Positions 43,101 through 53,524 of a stretch of 57,721 nucleotides of DNA are shown here, one piece after another. The position numbers and the translations under genes were made by a program. Source of the stretch: Duganella callida. GTDB taxonomy: Bacteria > Pseudomonadota > Gammaproteobacteria > Burkholderiales > Burkholderiaceae_D. The DNA lies in contig NZ_SPVG01000210.1 of the NCBI RefSeq assembly GCF_004614165.1, positions 1 through 57,721 of the forward strand. Reading direction: 5' to 3'. The number at the start of each line of letters is the position of its first letter. The stretch's first letter is position 1. Under the pieces are notes generated by a model that worked only from the letters and a program-made list of their open reading frames with translations, did no database searches and was not told the DNA's origin.

Positions 43101-44648
43101 TCAGAACTGGAAATAAAGGAAGTCGGTCGGCCGGCTCAGCGACAGCAGGCAGGCCAGCGCGCACAGGCCCATCAGCAGCGCCCACGCGCGTGTCGGCTGC
43201 CACACCAGCCGGCGCGCCAGCGCGCCGTGCGCCACCGCGGCGCCGGGTACGAAGTCGAAGGCCGGCTCGAAACGGCGGACGATTTCCTGGGTGTTGGGGC
43301 AGGCGAACGCCAGCAGCGCCGCCAGCAGCACCCAGCTCCAGGTTTCGATGAAGCGGGCGCCGCCGCCGGCAAAAAATCCCATGCCCAGCTGTTCCAGCCA
43401 CAGGCGCGCCGGCCCCAGGCGGTTGCCGATGGCGTCCGGCAGCGCCAGGCCATGCAGGCCGCTCATGCCGCGCACGATGTCCAGCGCGGTTGCGGTATCG
43501 CTGGCGCGGAAAAACACCCAGGCGTAGCAGACGGCGACGAAGGTGAGGGCGGCGGCCAGCCAGCGCCACAGCCGCGCCTGCAGCGGGAAGCCGAGCCGCG
43601 TGGCCAGCGCCAGCCAGCCGTGGTTGACCGTCAGATACAGGCCATGCAGTCCGCCCCAGATTACGAAATTCCAGCCGGCGCCATGCCACAGCCCGCCCAG
43701 CAGCATGGTGGTCATCAGGTTGACATGGCGGCGCAGCGGTCCCTTGCGGTTGCCGCCCAGCGGCAGATACAGGTAATCGCGCAGAAAGCGGGACAGCGTC
43801 ATGTGCCAGCGGCGCCAGAAATCGATGATGTTGGCCGCCTTGTACGGCGAATTGAAGTTCAGCGGCAGGCGCACGCCAAACAGGCGCGACAGGCCGATCG
43901 CCATGTCCGAGTAACCGGAAAAATCGAAATACAGCTGAAAGGCATAGGCCAGCACGCCGCCCCAGGCCGGCAGCAGCGAGGGCGCGTCCGGCGCGGCGAA
44001 CAGCGGCGAGGCGTAGGCTGCCAGGTTATCGGCCAACAGCACCTTTTTCGCCAGGCCGATCAAGAAGATGGCCGAGCCGACCGCGAAATTTTCCGCCAGC
44101 GGGGCATAGGTCCGGCGGGCGGCGAATTGCGGCATCATTTCCTTGTGATGCAACACCGGGCCGGCGATCAGGTGCGGGAAATAGGTGACGAACAACAGGT
44201 AGTGGATAAAGCGGCTTTCCCGCACCTTGCCCTGGTAGGAGTCGACCAGGAAGGCGATCTGCGTAAACGTGTAAAAGGAGATGCCGATCGGCAACACCAC
44301 ATGCAGCAGCGGCAAAGGTCGGCCGCTGAGCGCGGCGGCGCTGGCCAGGAAAAAGTCGGCATACTTCATATAAGCCAGTAACAGCAGATTGACGGCGATG
44401 GCGCCCGTCAGCCAACGCTTGCGGACCGGCTGCGGCGCGGCGCGGCAGCGCAGGCCGCAGACATAATTAAATCCCACCGAAGCCAGCAGCAGCGGAATAT
44501 AGCGGTAATCCCACCAGCCGTAAAACACCAGCGACGCCAGCGCCAGCCATGCCGCCGCCCACGCCTGCGAACGCCGCGCCAGCGCAAAGAACAGCAGCAG
44601 CGTGACCGGCAGGTAGCCCAGCAGGAAAGGGAATGAGTTGAACAGCAT
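43101..44648 (-). CDS. MBOAT O-acyltransferase (AlgI-like)
   Basis: This gene encodes 515 residues with about twelve membrane segments. Key MBOAT motifs are FQLYFDFSGYSDMAIG, WRRWHMTLSRFLRDYLYLPLGG and LLGGLWHGAGWNFVIWGGLHG with the invariant histidine. AlgI-type proteins move acyl groups across the inner membrane for polysaccharide acetylation. The family start MLFNSFPFL at 44648 is preferred over the in-frame 44696. The SGNH-like partner begins one base after its stop. Confidence 0.92.
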   Translation of the reverse strand: MLFNSFPFLLGYLPVTLLLFFALARRSQAWAAAWLALASLVFYGWWDYRYIPLLLASVGFNYVCGLRCRAAPQPVRKRWLTGAIAVNLLLLAYMKYADFFLASAAALSGRPLPLLHVVLPIGISFYTFTQIAFLVDSYQGKVRESRFIHYLLFVTYFPHLIAGPVLHHKEMMPQFAARRTYAPLAENFAVGSAIFLIGLAKKVLLADNLAAYASPLFAAPDAPSLLPAWGGVLAYAFQLYFDFSGYSDMAIGLSRLFGVRLPLNFNSPYKAANIIDFWRRWHMTLSRFLRDYLYLPLGGNRKGPLRRHVNLMTTMLLGGLWHGAGWNFVIWGGLHGLYLTVNHGWLALATRLGFPLQARLWRWLAAALTFVAVCYAWVFFRASDTATALDIVRGMSGLHGLALPDAIGNRLGPARLWLEQLGMGFFAGGGARFIETWSWVLLAALLAFACPNTQEIVRRFEPAFDFVPGAAVAHGALARRLVWQPTRAWALLMGLCALACLLSLSRPTDFLYFQF

Positions 44649-45229
44649 GAGCGCGGCGGGTATGCAGTCGAGAGACCTGCCGAGAATAGCATTCAATTAA
44701 CTTTTCGTTTGGGATTTAGTGGCGAGCTGTAGTATTTCGACAACGAAAAAAAATTTCAATTTAGTAACAACTACCGGTTTCCCTGTGGAGAATATAAAGT
44801 GTTCTATTGGCAACAAATTAGAGCATTGCATATCGGCGTGTAATGAGATATTTTTGAGTCTGCAAGATGAAAGAAAAACAATTCTATTGGCAGGGACATA
44901 CCGTTATGAGCAGCGTGCATGAAGTTGCGGTGGTAGCAACCTGTAGGAGACATACTCCAGGCCCGTTCGCCCGGCGTCACCGATGGCGGACCTGCCGAGT
45001 TACTGTGCCGTCCGGCTGATCACAGGGCAAGGCCGCGCGGCAGACGATCTGCCGGTAAATAATCCAGACCGTGGAAGGTACCCGCCAGGGCGGGGGGGCA
45101 CACGCGCTTATATGGCGGCAGAAATGAGGGACTGGCGTCCACAGTCCCGGCGGTAGTCATAAAAAATTCCCGAGCGCGCGCCGCCTGCGGCGTGCTCTCG
45201 GCCACAACGAAAAAAAAACGGGGTCTGCA
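44649..45229 (+). promoter_or_regulatory. Long intergenic region and structured leader before the sugar transferase
   Basis: The left half is AT-rich and contains the direct repeat TTCTATTGGCA at 44802-44812 and 44882-44892, 80 bases apart. From 44920 the composition changes and perfect hairpins follow one another: GTTGC/GCAAC (44924-44940), CGGCAGA/TCTGCCG (45038-45054), CCCGC/GCGGG (45081-45094) and a large stem near 45168-45208. They suggest a structured 5' leader. I see no convincing gene; a small frame at 44719-44922 lacks coding character. Confidence 0.5.
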
Positions 45230-46633
45230 ATGTTTAAGATTGCGAATCATTACGTGTCCAAAGTGGTGGTCTTGCTGCTGTTCCTGGAGTTCTTCATCCT
45301 CATCGGCGCGTTCTACGCCGGCGCCGATCTGACCTTCTTCGATCGCGGCACCTTGATCCTGCCGGAGCCGGCGCGCTTGCTGGCGTCGTCGCTGGTATTT
45401 GCCGGCATCATCGTGTTCAGCATGAGCGCGCTGGGCATGTACCAACTCGATTTTGAAGTCGACAAACGCATGCCGGTGCTGCTGTGGCTGCTGCCATCGT
45501 TCTTCATGGGCTTCTGCCTGATCATGCTGGCCTGCTTCCTGGCGCCGACGCTGTACATCGATCGCAGCACGCTGCCGCTGGTGTTCGCGTTTTCCGCCGG
45601 CGGCATCGTGCTGGCGCGTGCCACCTTCCTGCGCACGTCGCAATCGCCGTTGCTGGAGTCGCGCATCCTGGTGATGGGCACCGGCCAGCTGGCGGCCAAG
45701 TGCGGCGAACTGGCGCAGAGCGGCAGCGGCTACCGCAAATACAAGGTGGTCGGCTATTTGCCGATGGCGTCCGAAGAGGTGTGCGTGCCGGCCAACCGCG
45801 TGATCGAGCTCGCGCCCGGCCAGACCTTGCTGCAGCTGGCGCAGAACCTGCGCGTCAGCGAGATCGTGGTGTCGGTACAGAACCGCCGCGGCGGCGTGCT
45901 GCCGATCCGCGAACTGCTGGAGTTCAAGCTGCACGGCCTGAAGGTGACGGATACCTCCGATTTCTTCGAGCGCGAAACCTGCCAGATCCGGGTCGAGTCG
46001 GTGCAGCCCAGCTGGCTGGTGTTCAACCGCGGCTTCGATCAGGGCATGCTGCGCCGCCTGATGAAGCGCGGCTTCGACCTGACCGTCAGCGCCGTGATCA
46101 TGGTGCTGACCCTGCCGCTGATGCTGGTGACGGCATTGTGCGTGGCGGCCGAGGATGGCGGTCCGGTGTTTTACCAGCAGGAGCGGGTGGGCAAGAACGG
46201 CGTCACCTTCAAGGTGCTGAAGTTCCGCAGCATGGGCATCGCCGCCGAGCAGGCCGGCAAGCCGCAGTGGGCCCAGGCCAACGATCCGCGCATCACCCGC
46301 GTGGGCAATGTCATCCGCAAGCTGCGGATCGACGAGCTGCCGCAGCTGCTGAACGTGTTCAAGGGCGAGATGAGCTTTGTCGGCCCGCGTCCGGAACGGC
46401 CGTACTTCGTCGAGCAGCTGAACCAGGAGGTACCGTACTACAACGCACGCCACAGCATCAAGCCGGGCATCACCGGCTGGGCGCAGGTGCGTTACGGCTA
46501 TGGCGCCTCGGTGGAGGACGCGGTACAGAAGCTGCAATACGATCTGTACTACGTCAAGAACAACAGCCTGTTCCTCGATTTCCTGATACTCATCGACACC
46601 CTGAAAGTGGTGATGTTCCGGGGCGGCCGATGA
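45230..46633 (+). CDS. PEP-CTERM-type undecaprenyl-phosphate sugar transferase (TIGR03013/EpsB-like)
   Basis: This gene encodes 467 residues. Four N-terminal membrane segments, a CoA-binding-like domain (ILVMGTGQLAAKCGE), a fifth segment (about 290-310) and the bacterial sugar transferase domain (about 280-467: KRGFDLTVSA, FYQQERVGKNGVTFKVLKFRSM, RKLRIDELPQLLNVFKGEMSFVGPRPERP) are visible. It transfers a sugar phosphate to undecaprenyl phosphate to begin repeat-unit synthesis. The family is a marker of XrtA/PEP-CTERM loci. prsK and prsR follow. Confidence 0.92.
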   Translation: MFKIANHYVSKVVVLLLFLEFFILIGAFYAGADLTFFDRGTLILPEPARLLASSLVFAGIIVFSMSALGMYQLDFEVDKRMPVLLWLLPSFFMGFCLIMLACFLAPTLYIDRSTLPLVFAFSAGGIVLARATFLRTSQSPLLESRILVMGTGQLAAKCGELAQSGSGYRKYKVVGYLPMASEEVCVPANRVIELAPGQTLLQLAQNLRVSEIVVSVQNRRGGVLPIRELLEFKLHGLKVTDTSDFFERETCQIRVESVQPSWLVFNRGFDQGMLRRLMKRGFDLTVSAVIMVLTLPLMLVTALCVAAEDGGPVFYQQERVGKNGVTFKVLKFRSMGIAAEQAGKPQWAQANDPRITRVGNVIRKLRIDELPQLLNVFKGEMSFVGPRPERPYFVEQLNQEVPYYNARHSIKPGITGWAQVRYGYGASVEDAVQKLQYDLYYVKNNSLFLDFLILIDTLKVVMFRGGR

Positions 46634-46678
46634 CGCCGCGCAGTCGATGCCGGAGCTGAAGCCGGAAAAGGCGTGCAC

Positions 46679-48739
46679 ATGCTGAACAATGTCGCAGCCG
46701 TGAGTTATGGGATCGCCACGCTGGCCTTCCTGCTGTTGTGCGTCTTGCTGTTGACCAGCTGGCGCGGCCGTGCCCACGGTCTGCCGCTGGCCTTGGCGTG
46801 CGCCGCCACCGTGCTGTGGAGCGCGGCCAGCGTCTGGTATGCCGGCACCCGCGCGCAGCCGCTGCTGCTGGCGCTGCTGGAAACCGTGCGTAACGGCGCC
46901 TGGTCGGCTTTTCTGCTGATGCTGCTCGGCCATCTGAAACGCGAACGCGGACTGCGCCCGCTGCCCTGGCTGGTGGGCGCCGTGCACGCGCTGTTCCTTG
47001 TCATCCTCGTGCTCGATACGCTCGGGGTACCGCCGTTCGACGCCATCGGCCTGCTGGCGCTGGTCACCACGCGCGTCGGCCTGGCGGTGCTGGGCATGCT
47101 GCTGGTCGAGCAACTGTACCGCAACAAGCCGCTGCACGAGCGCTGGGCCATCAAGTTCGCCTGCCTCGGCATCGGCGGCATGTTCGTGTTCGATTTTTAC
47201 CTGTACAGCCACGCGCTGCTGTTCCGCGGCATGGATCCCGAGATCTGGGCCGCGCGCGGCCTGGTCAACGCGCTGACGGTGCCGCTGATTGCGGTGTCGG
47301 CCGCGCGCAGCGCCTCATGGTCGTCGGAAATCGCGGTGTCGCGCCGGGTGCTGTTCCATTCGGCCGCGCTGCTGGGTTCGGCCGCGTATCTGCTGCTGAT
47401 GGGGTCGGCAGGCTACTACCTGCGCTACTTCGGCGGCGAATGGGGCATGGTGATGCAGGTGGCTTTCCTGTCGGCCGCCACCGCGCTGCTGGCCGGCATC
47501 CTGTTTTCCGGCACCGTGCGCGCCTGGCTCAAGGTTTTCATCAGCAAGCATTTTTACAGCTATAACTACGACTATCGCGAAGAATGGCTGCGCTTTACGC
47601 GCACGCTGTCGATGGAAGGCCCGAACCTGGGCGAGCGCAGCATCCAGGCCGTGGCCGAGCTGGTGGAAAGCCCCGGCGGCGCGCTGTGGATACGGCGCGA
47701 ATCGGGCCTGTGCGAGCCGGCCGCGCACTGGCACATTCCGCCGCCCAGTTTCAGCGAGCCGGCCAATTCACCGTTCAGCCTCTACCTGGAAAGCAAGCAG
47801 TGGGTGATCGACCTGGCCGAATACGCCGACAAGCCCGAACTGTACGGCAATGTCGAGATGCCCGAATCATTGCGCCACTTCGCGCGCGGGCGCCTGATCG
47901 TGCCGCTGATTTTGCAGGGGCGTCTGTTCGGCTTCGTGATGCTGATCCAGCCGCGCAGCAGGATCGTGCTCAACTGGGAAGTGATCGACCTGCTGAAAAT
48001 CGCCGGCAGCCAGGCCGCCAGCTACCTGGCGCAACAGGAGGCGGCCAATGCGCTGATGTTCGCGCGCCAGTTCGAATCGTTCAACCGCATGTCGACCTTC
48101 GTGGTGCATGACCTGAAGAACCTGGTGTCGCAGCTGTCGCTGCTGAGCCTGAACGCGGAAAAGCACCGCGACAATCCCGAGTTCCAGCGCGACATGGTGG
48201 AAACCGTCGGCTACTCGGTGCAAAAGATGAAGCTGCTGCTGCAAAAGCTGGGCCGGGTGCCGGCCGCCGAACGGCCGCTGCCGCTGGCCATCGACCAGGT
48301 GGTGCAGCAGGCGGTGGCGCTGAAGGCCGCGTTCGAGCCGCGCCCGATACTGGACATCGCCGAGCCGGGGCTGACCGTGCTGGCCGACCGCGAGCGCCTC
48401 GAACGTGTGCTCGGCCACCTGATCCAGAACGCCATCGAAGCCACGCCGAAAGACGGCCAGGTGCGGATCCGGCTGCATGCCGAAGCGGACGCGGTGCTGG
48501 TCGAAATCAGCGACACCGGTCAGGGCATGAGCGAGGAATTTATGCGCGAGCGTCTGTTCAAGCCGTTCGATTCCACCAAGTCGGCCGGCATGGGCATAGG
48601 CGCGTTCGAGAGCCGCCAGTACATCCACGAGCTGGGCGGCCGGCTCGATGTCAGCAGCCGGCCGCTGGCCGGCACCACCTTCCGCGTCATACTGCCGCTA
48701 CACCGGCAGATGATGCAAACCGTAGATCAGGCCGCATGA
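46679..48739 (+). CDS. prsK: PEP-CTERM system histidine kinase PrsK
   Basis: This gene encodes 686 residues. Eight N-terminal membrane helices (to about residue 270) precede a GAF-type domain (about 300-440), then HisKA-like STFVVHDLKNLVSQL (phospho-His about 476) and HATPase with NAIEATPKDG, DTGQGM and GMGIGAFESRQY. This is the PrsK layout. With PrsR it senses an unknown signal and controls PEP-CTERM genes. ATG 46679 fits the AAAAGG site better than GTG 46673. Confidence 0.92.
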   Translation: MLNNVAAVSYGIATLAFLLLCVLLLTSWRGRAHGLPLALACAATVLWSAASVWYAGTRAQPLLLALLETVRNGAWSAFLLMLLGHLKRERGLRPLPWLVGAVHALFLVILVLDTLGVPPFDAIGLLALVTTRVGLAVLGMLLVEQLYRNKPLHERWAIKFACLGIGGMFVFDFYLYSHALLFRGMDPEIWAARGLVNALTVPLIAVSAARSASWSSEIAVSRRVLFHSAALLGSAAYLLLMGSAGYYLRYFGGEWGMVMQVAFLSAATALLAGILFSGTVRAWLKVFISKHFYSYNYDYREEWLRFTRTLSMEGPNLGERSIQAVAELVESPGGALWIRRESGLCEPAAHWHIPPPSFSEPANSPFSLYLESKQWVIDLAEYADKPELYGNVEMPESLRHFARGRLIVPLILQGRLFGFVMLIQPRSRIVLNWEVIDLLKIAGSQAASYLAQQEAANALMFARQFESFNRMSTFVVHDLKNLVSQLSLLSLNAEKHRDNPEFQRDMVETVGYSVQKMKLLLQKLGRVPAAERPLPLAIDQVVQQAVALKAAFEPRPILDIAEPGLTVLADRERLERVLGHLIQNAIEATPKDGQVRIRLHAEADAVLVEISDTGQGMSEEFMRERLFKPFDSTKSAGMGIGAFESRQYIHELGGRLDVSSRPLAGTTFRVILPLHRQMMQTVDQAA

Positions 48740-48755
48740 CGGACCAAGGAAAGCT

Positions 48756-50117
<1,362 letters not shown>

Positions 50118-50123
50118 TTGCTC

Positions 50124-51329
50124 ATGGCTGACTTTCACCATTTCGATCCGACACCGTGCCATTTTCCCATCCCCGGCGCGCCGGTGCTGCCGGCCTGGCG
50201 CGGGGCCGATCTGCATTGGTCGCCGGCTGGCGAATCGGAGCTGCTCGACGGTCCCGGCGTACGTCACTACAGCCGTGGACGCTACGCGCTGCATGCGGCG
50301 CTGGAGGCGTCCGGCGTGGGGCAGGGCGCTGTCCTGCTGGCGCCAGCCTATCATTGCCTGACCATGGTCGATCCGGCGCTGGCGCTGGGCGCCGGCTTCC
50401 GGTGTTACGGCACGGATGAGCATCTGGTGCCGGACCTGGCGCAGGTGCGCGCGCTGCTGGACGCCGCCGACGGCGCGGTGAAGGCGGTGCTGGTGCCGCA
50501 TTATTTCGGCATCGAACAACCGCCCGCCGTGATGGCGCAGCTATTGGCGCTGTGCCGCTCGCACGGCGCCACGCTGATTGAGGATTGTTCGCACGCCTGG
50601 CAGGTGGCGGCGCGGCGCGTGCGCGCGGGCGTGGCCGACGGTGTGCTGCTGGTCGGCAGTCCGTACAAATTCTTTGCGTGCGAAGATGGCGGCATCTTGT
50701 GGGGACCGCCGGCGCGGCTGGCGGGGCTGGCGCCACGCGCCTTGCCGTGGAGAGATGAGCTGCGCGGGCTGCGCGACGCCTGGGTCCGCAACCGGGCCGC
50801 GCATCGTGCGCCAGTGGCCGTGTACGGTGCTGCCAAGGCCATGACTGGCAAAGCCACGGCTGTGGGCGGCGACGCGACAGGCGGGGGCCGAGGTGTGCAC
50901 AGCGTCGAGCGACGGCAGCGGCCGTCGGCGCAGTATCGGCCGGAGTTGGAAGGCGTCGGCGGGTTGCGGCTGTCGCGCTGGATCATGCGCCGCACCGACG
51001 TCGAACAGGTGGCACAGGCACGCCGCCAGCATTATCGGCAATGGCTGCAGGCGGTGCAGCACCTGGCCGCTGCGCGCGCGCCGCACCCCACGCTGGCGGA
51101 CGATTGCGCGCCTTACATGTTTCCCTTGCTGCTGGCCGATCCGGAACCGCAGTTTTATGCGCTGAAACGCGCGGGTGTACCGGTCTGGCGCTGGGACAAC
51201 ATGGCGCTGTCCGACTGCCCGGTCGGCGCCCGCTATCGCCTGAGCCTGCTGCATCTGCCGTGTCACCAGGGTTTAAGCGCGGAGCAGATGACATGGCTGA
51301 CTTCGACTGTTGCGCGGGTGCTGTCGTGA
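50124..51329 (+). CDS. DegT/DnrJ/EryC1-like aminotransferase-family protein
   Basis: This gene encodes 401 residues. The fold-type I PLP pattern is kept: PAYHCLTMVDPALALGA, VLVPHYFGIEQP, LIEDCSHAWQV and GSPYKFFACEDGGIL, whose lysine is the likely Schiff base residue. DegT enzymes transaminate nucleotide-sugar ketones. A low-complexity, Gly/Ala-rich stretch (about 230-255) replaces the usual middle region, so catalysis is not certain. ATG 50124 is chosen; TTG 50118 is in frame. The gene end overlaps the next start (GTGA). Confidence 0.78.
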   Translation: MADFHHFDPTPCHFPIPGAPVLPAWRGADLHWSPAGESELLDGPGVRHYSRGRYALHAALEASGVGQGAVLLAPAYHCLTMVDPALALGAGFRCYGTDEHLVPDLAQVRALLDAADGAVKAVLVPHYFGIEQPPAVMAQLLALCRSHGATLIEDCSHAWQVAARRVRAGVADGVLLVGSPYKFFACEDGGILWGPPARLAGLAPRALPWRDELRGLRDAWVRNRAAHRAPVAVYGAAKAMTGKATAVGGDATGGGRGVHSVERRQRPSAQYRPELEGVGGLRLSRWIMRRTDVEQVAQARRQHYRQWLQAVQHLAAARAPHPTLADDCAPYMFPLLLADPEPQFYALKRAGVPVWRWDNMALSDCPVGARYRLSLLHLPCHQGLSAEQMTWLTSTVARVLS

Positions 51330-52447
51330 GCGTTGCGCATCAAGTACAGGTACTGGCGTCGGCGGCGTTGCTGCCGGCCGACGTGCGCGCCTTCCTCGAC
51401 CGCGCCGAGCAGGACAACGTCGAATTCGGCTCGGCCTGGTACGACAATCTGTGCCAGACGGTGTTCAGCGGCGATGCCGGCGTGCGCTTTTACGTACTGC
51501 GTACCGACAGCACGGTGCGCGCGGTGCTGCCGCTGCTGGCGCGCCGTGCGCCGGGCGGCTGGCAGTTGTACAGCCTCAGCAACTTCTACACGACGCTGTA
51601 TCAGCCGGTGATGGACCCGACGCTGCAAGCCGCGGACCTGCTGCCGCTGCTGCATACCCTGCGGCGCGAGTTTCCCTGGCTGGGCAGTTTCAACCTGTCG
51701 CCAATGGATCTCGACGGCCATCCATACCGCATCTTGCTGGGCGCGCTGCGCCTGGCCGGTTGGCTGCCCTATGAATTTTTCTGCCACGGCAACTGGTACC
51801 ATCTGGCCGAGCCGAGCTGGGCGGAATATCTGGCCGCGCGCTCGGGTTCGCTGCGCAGCACGGTCAAGCGCATGGGCAAGAAATTCGCGGCCGACGGCGG
51901 CGTGCTGGAACTGGTGACGGCGGGCCCGACGCTGGAGCAGGCGATTCAGGCCTACCAGCAGGTCTACGCCGGCAGCTGGAAACGGCCGGAGCCGTATGCC
52001 GGCTTCATGCCGGGCCTGATCCGCAGTTGTGCGCGTCAGGGGCAGTTGCGGCTGGGGCTGGCGCGGCTGAAGGGCGTGCCGGTGGCGGCGCAGGTGTGGA
52101 TCGTGGCGCACGGCCGGGCGGCGATCTACAAGGTCGCGTATCACGAAGACTACAAACAGTATGCGGCCGGCACGCTGGTGACCGCGCTGCTGATGGAACA
52201 GGTGATCGATGTCGATCGCGTCAAGGAAATCGACTATCTGATCGGCGATGATGCGTACAAGAAGACCTGGATGGCGCACCGTCGCGAACGCTGGGGCATC
52301 ATTGCCTACAATCCGCGCTCGCCGCGCGGCCTGATCGGGCTGGCGCGCGAGATTGCGGCGCGTAATGCCAAGCTGTGGTTGCAGCGCTGGCGCAGCTGGC
52401 GACAGACGGTCACCGTTCCCACCACCAAGCAAGGGTTGAAGCAATGA
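51326..52447 (+). CDS. BioF2/FemAB-like acyltransferase
   Basis: This gene encodes 373 residues starting with GTG 51326, which overlaps the DegT-like stop. The C-terminal half (SLRSTVKRMGKKF, YQQVYAGSWKRPEPY, GVPVAAQVWIVAHGRAAIYKVAYHEDYKQYAAGTLV, IDYLIGDDAYKKTWM) carries the BioF2-like GNAT-fold pattern common in PEP-CTERM loci. Its stop overlaps the deacetylase ATG, so the three genes are coupled. The substrate is unknown. Confidence 0.8.
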   Translation: MSVAHQVQVLASAALLPADVRAFLDRAEQDNVEFGSAWYDNLCQTVFSGDAGVRFYVLRTDSTVRAVLPLLARRAPGGWQLYSLSNFYTTLYQPVMDPTLQAADLLPLLHTLRREFPWLGSFNLSPMDLDGHPYRILLGALRLAGWLPYEFFCHGNWYHLAEPSWAEYLAARSGSLRSTVKRMGKKFAADGGVLELVTAGPTLEQAIQAYQQVYAGSWKRPEPYAGFMPGLIRSCARQGQLRLGLARLKGVPVAAQVWIVAHGRAAIYKVAYHEDYKQYAAGTLVTALLMEQVIDVDRVKEIDYLIGDDAYKKTWMAHRRERWGIIAYNPRSPRGLIGLAREIAARNAKLWLQRWRSWRQTVTVPTTKQGLKQ

Positions 52448-53511
52448 ATCTGAAACGGCTGGTCCTGCATGCGATGAAATTCTGTGGCCTGTTCGCGCTC
52501 GGACGGGTGATGACGCGCGACGCTCACCGCATCCTGTGCTACCACGGCGGCAGCATTGGCGACGAACACCTGTTCAATCCCAAGCTGTTCTGTACCACCC
52601 ATCATCTGGCCCGGCGCCTGGATTGGCTGCAGCGCAAGGGTTTCGTGCCGAGCTCGCTGGATGCGATCGTCACGCCGCCAGGCACACGCGTTGCCGGGAT
52701 TCCGGTCACGATCACGCTGGACGACGGCTGGTATTCGAGCGGCGCCAGGCTGATTCCGCTGATGCAGCAATACCGCCACACGCCGGTGCTATACCTGGTC
52801 ACCAAGATGTTCAGCGAGGGCGTGCCGGTGGCCGACGTCAGCCTGCGCTACGCGGTGTGGAAGGCGCCGGTGGCGCCGGTGCACCTGCAAGGCTTCAGCA
52901 GCGAGCTGGACGGCGATTACGATCTGCGCACGGCCGATGGCAAGCGCCGGCTGGCAGACGCCGGCGACCGCTGGCTGAAGGCATCCGCGCCCGCGCCGGC
53001 GCAGCTGCCGGCCGAAATCGAACGCTTTGCCGCCGCTATCGGCGTCCCGCGCAAGCAGCTGGACCTGGCATCGCGCCGGTTCCACCTGATGCGTCCCGAG
53101 GAACTGATGGCGGTGCGCGAATACGGCATGGCGGTGGAGTCGCACGGTCACGCGCATTGCTACCAGCCGGGCGATGCCGTACGCAATGCGGCCGACATCG
53201 CGCTGTGTCATGACCACGTGCTGGCGCTCGGCCTGCCCGCGCCGCGCCATTACTGCTATCCGAGCGGGGAATACGATGGCGCGGCGCACGAGACGCTGCG
53301 CCGGGCCGGCCTCAGCTCCGCGACCACCTGCAAGCCCGGCCTGGTGCGCACGGTGGACGAGCGCAGCCGCTATTACCTGCCGCGCTTCCTGGATGGCGGC
53401 GATGTCGCCATGATCGAATTCGAGGCGGAAATGAGCGGGGTGCTGGAGTGGCTGCGGGCGCTGCGCCGTCGCGGCGCGCGCGCAACCGCCCCGGCCCCCG
53501 CGATCGCCTGA
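52444..53511 (+). CDS. Polysaccharide deacetylase (NodB-homology)
   Basis: This gene encodes 355 residues. HRILCYHGG is typical of PEP-CTERM-locus deacetylases, TITLDDGWYS is the metal and catalytic Asp motif, and VESHGHAHCY the His motif. A central insertion (about 115-215) breaks up the NodB fold. No signal peptide is visible. It is last in the coupled plus-strand trio with the DegT-like and BioF2-like genes and is tail to tail with the next gene (13 bases). Confidence 0.85.
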   Translation: MNLKRLVLHAMKFCGLFALGRVMTRDAHRILCYHGGSIGDEHLFNPKLFCTTHHLARRLDWLQRKGFVPSSLDAIVTPPGTRVAGIPVTITLDDGWYSSGARLIPLMQQYRHTPVLYLVTKMFSEGVPVADVSLRYAVWKAPVAPVHLQGFSSELDGDYDLRTADGKRRLADAGDRWLKASAPAPAQLPAEIERFAAAIGVPRKQLDLASRRFHLMRPEELMAVREYGMAVESHGHAHCYQPGDAVRNAADIALCHDHVLALGLPAPRHYCYPSGEYDGAAHETLRRAGLSSATTCKPGLVRTVDERSRYYLPRFLDGGDVAMIEFEAEMSGVLEWLRALRRRGARATAPAPAIA

Positions 53512-53524
53512 GCGCGGGAGCGGC

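Noticed and set aside
44719-44922. A 67-codon frame in the leader upstream of the sugar transferase
   Set aside because: No ribosome site, atypical codon use and no family; it lies across the repeated element and is better seen as regulatory sequence.
44924-44993. Possible c-di-GMP (GEMM) riboswitch because the region ends in TCACCGATGG
   Set aside because: The tail resembles the GEMM 3' end, but the conserved CGCAAAG-type segment and the tetraloop-receptor pattern are not present upstream.
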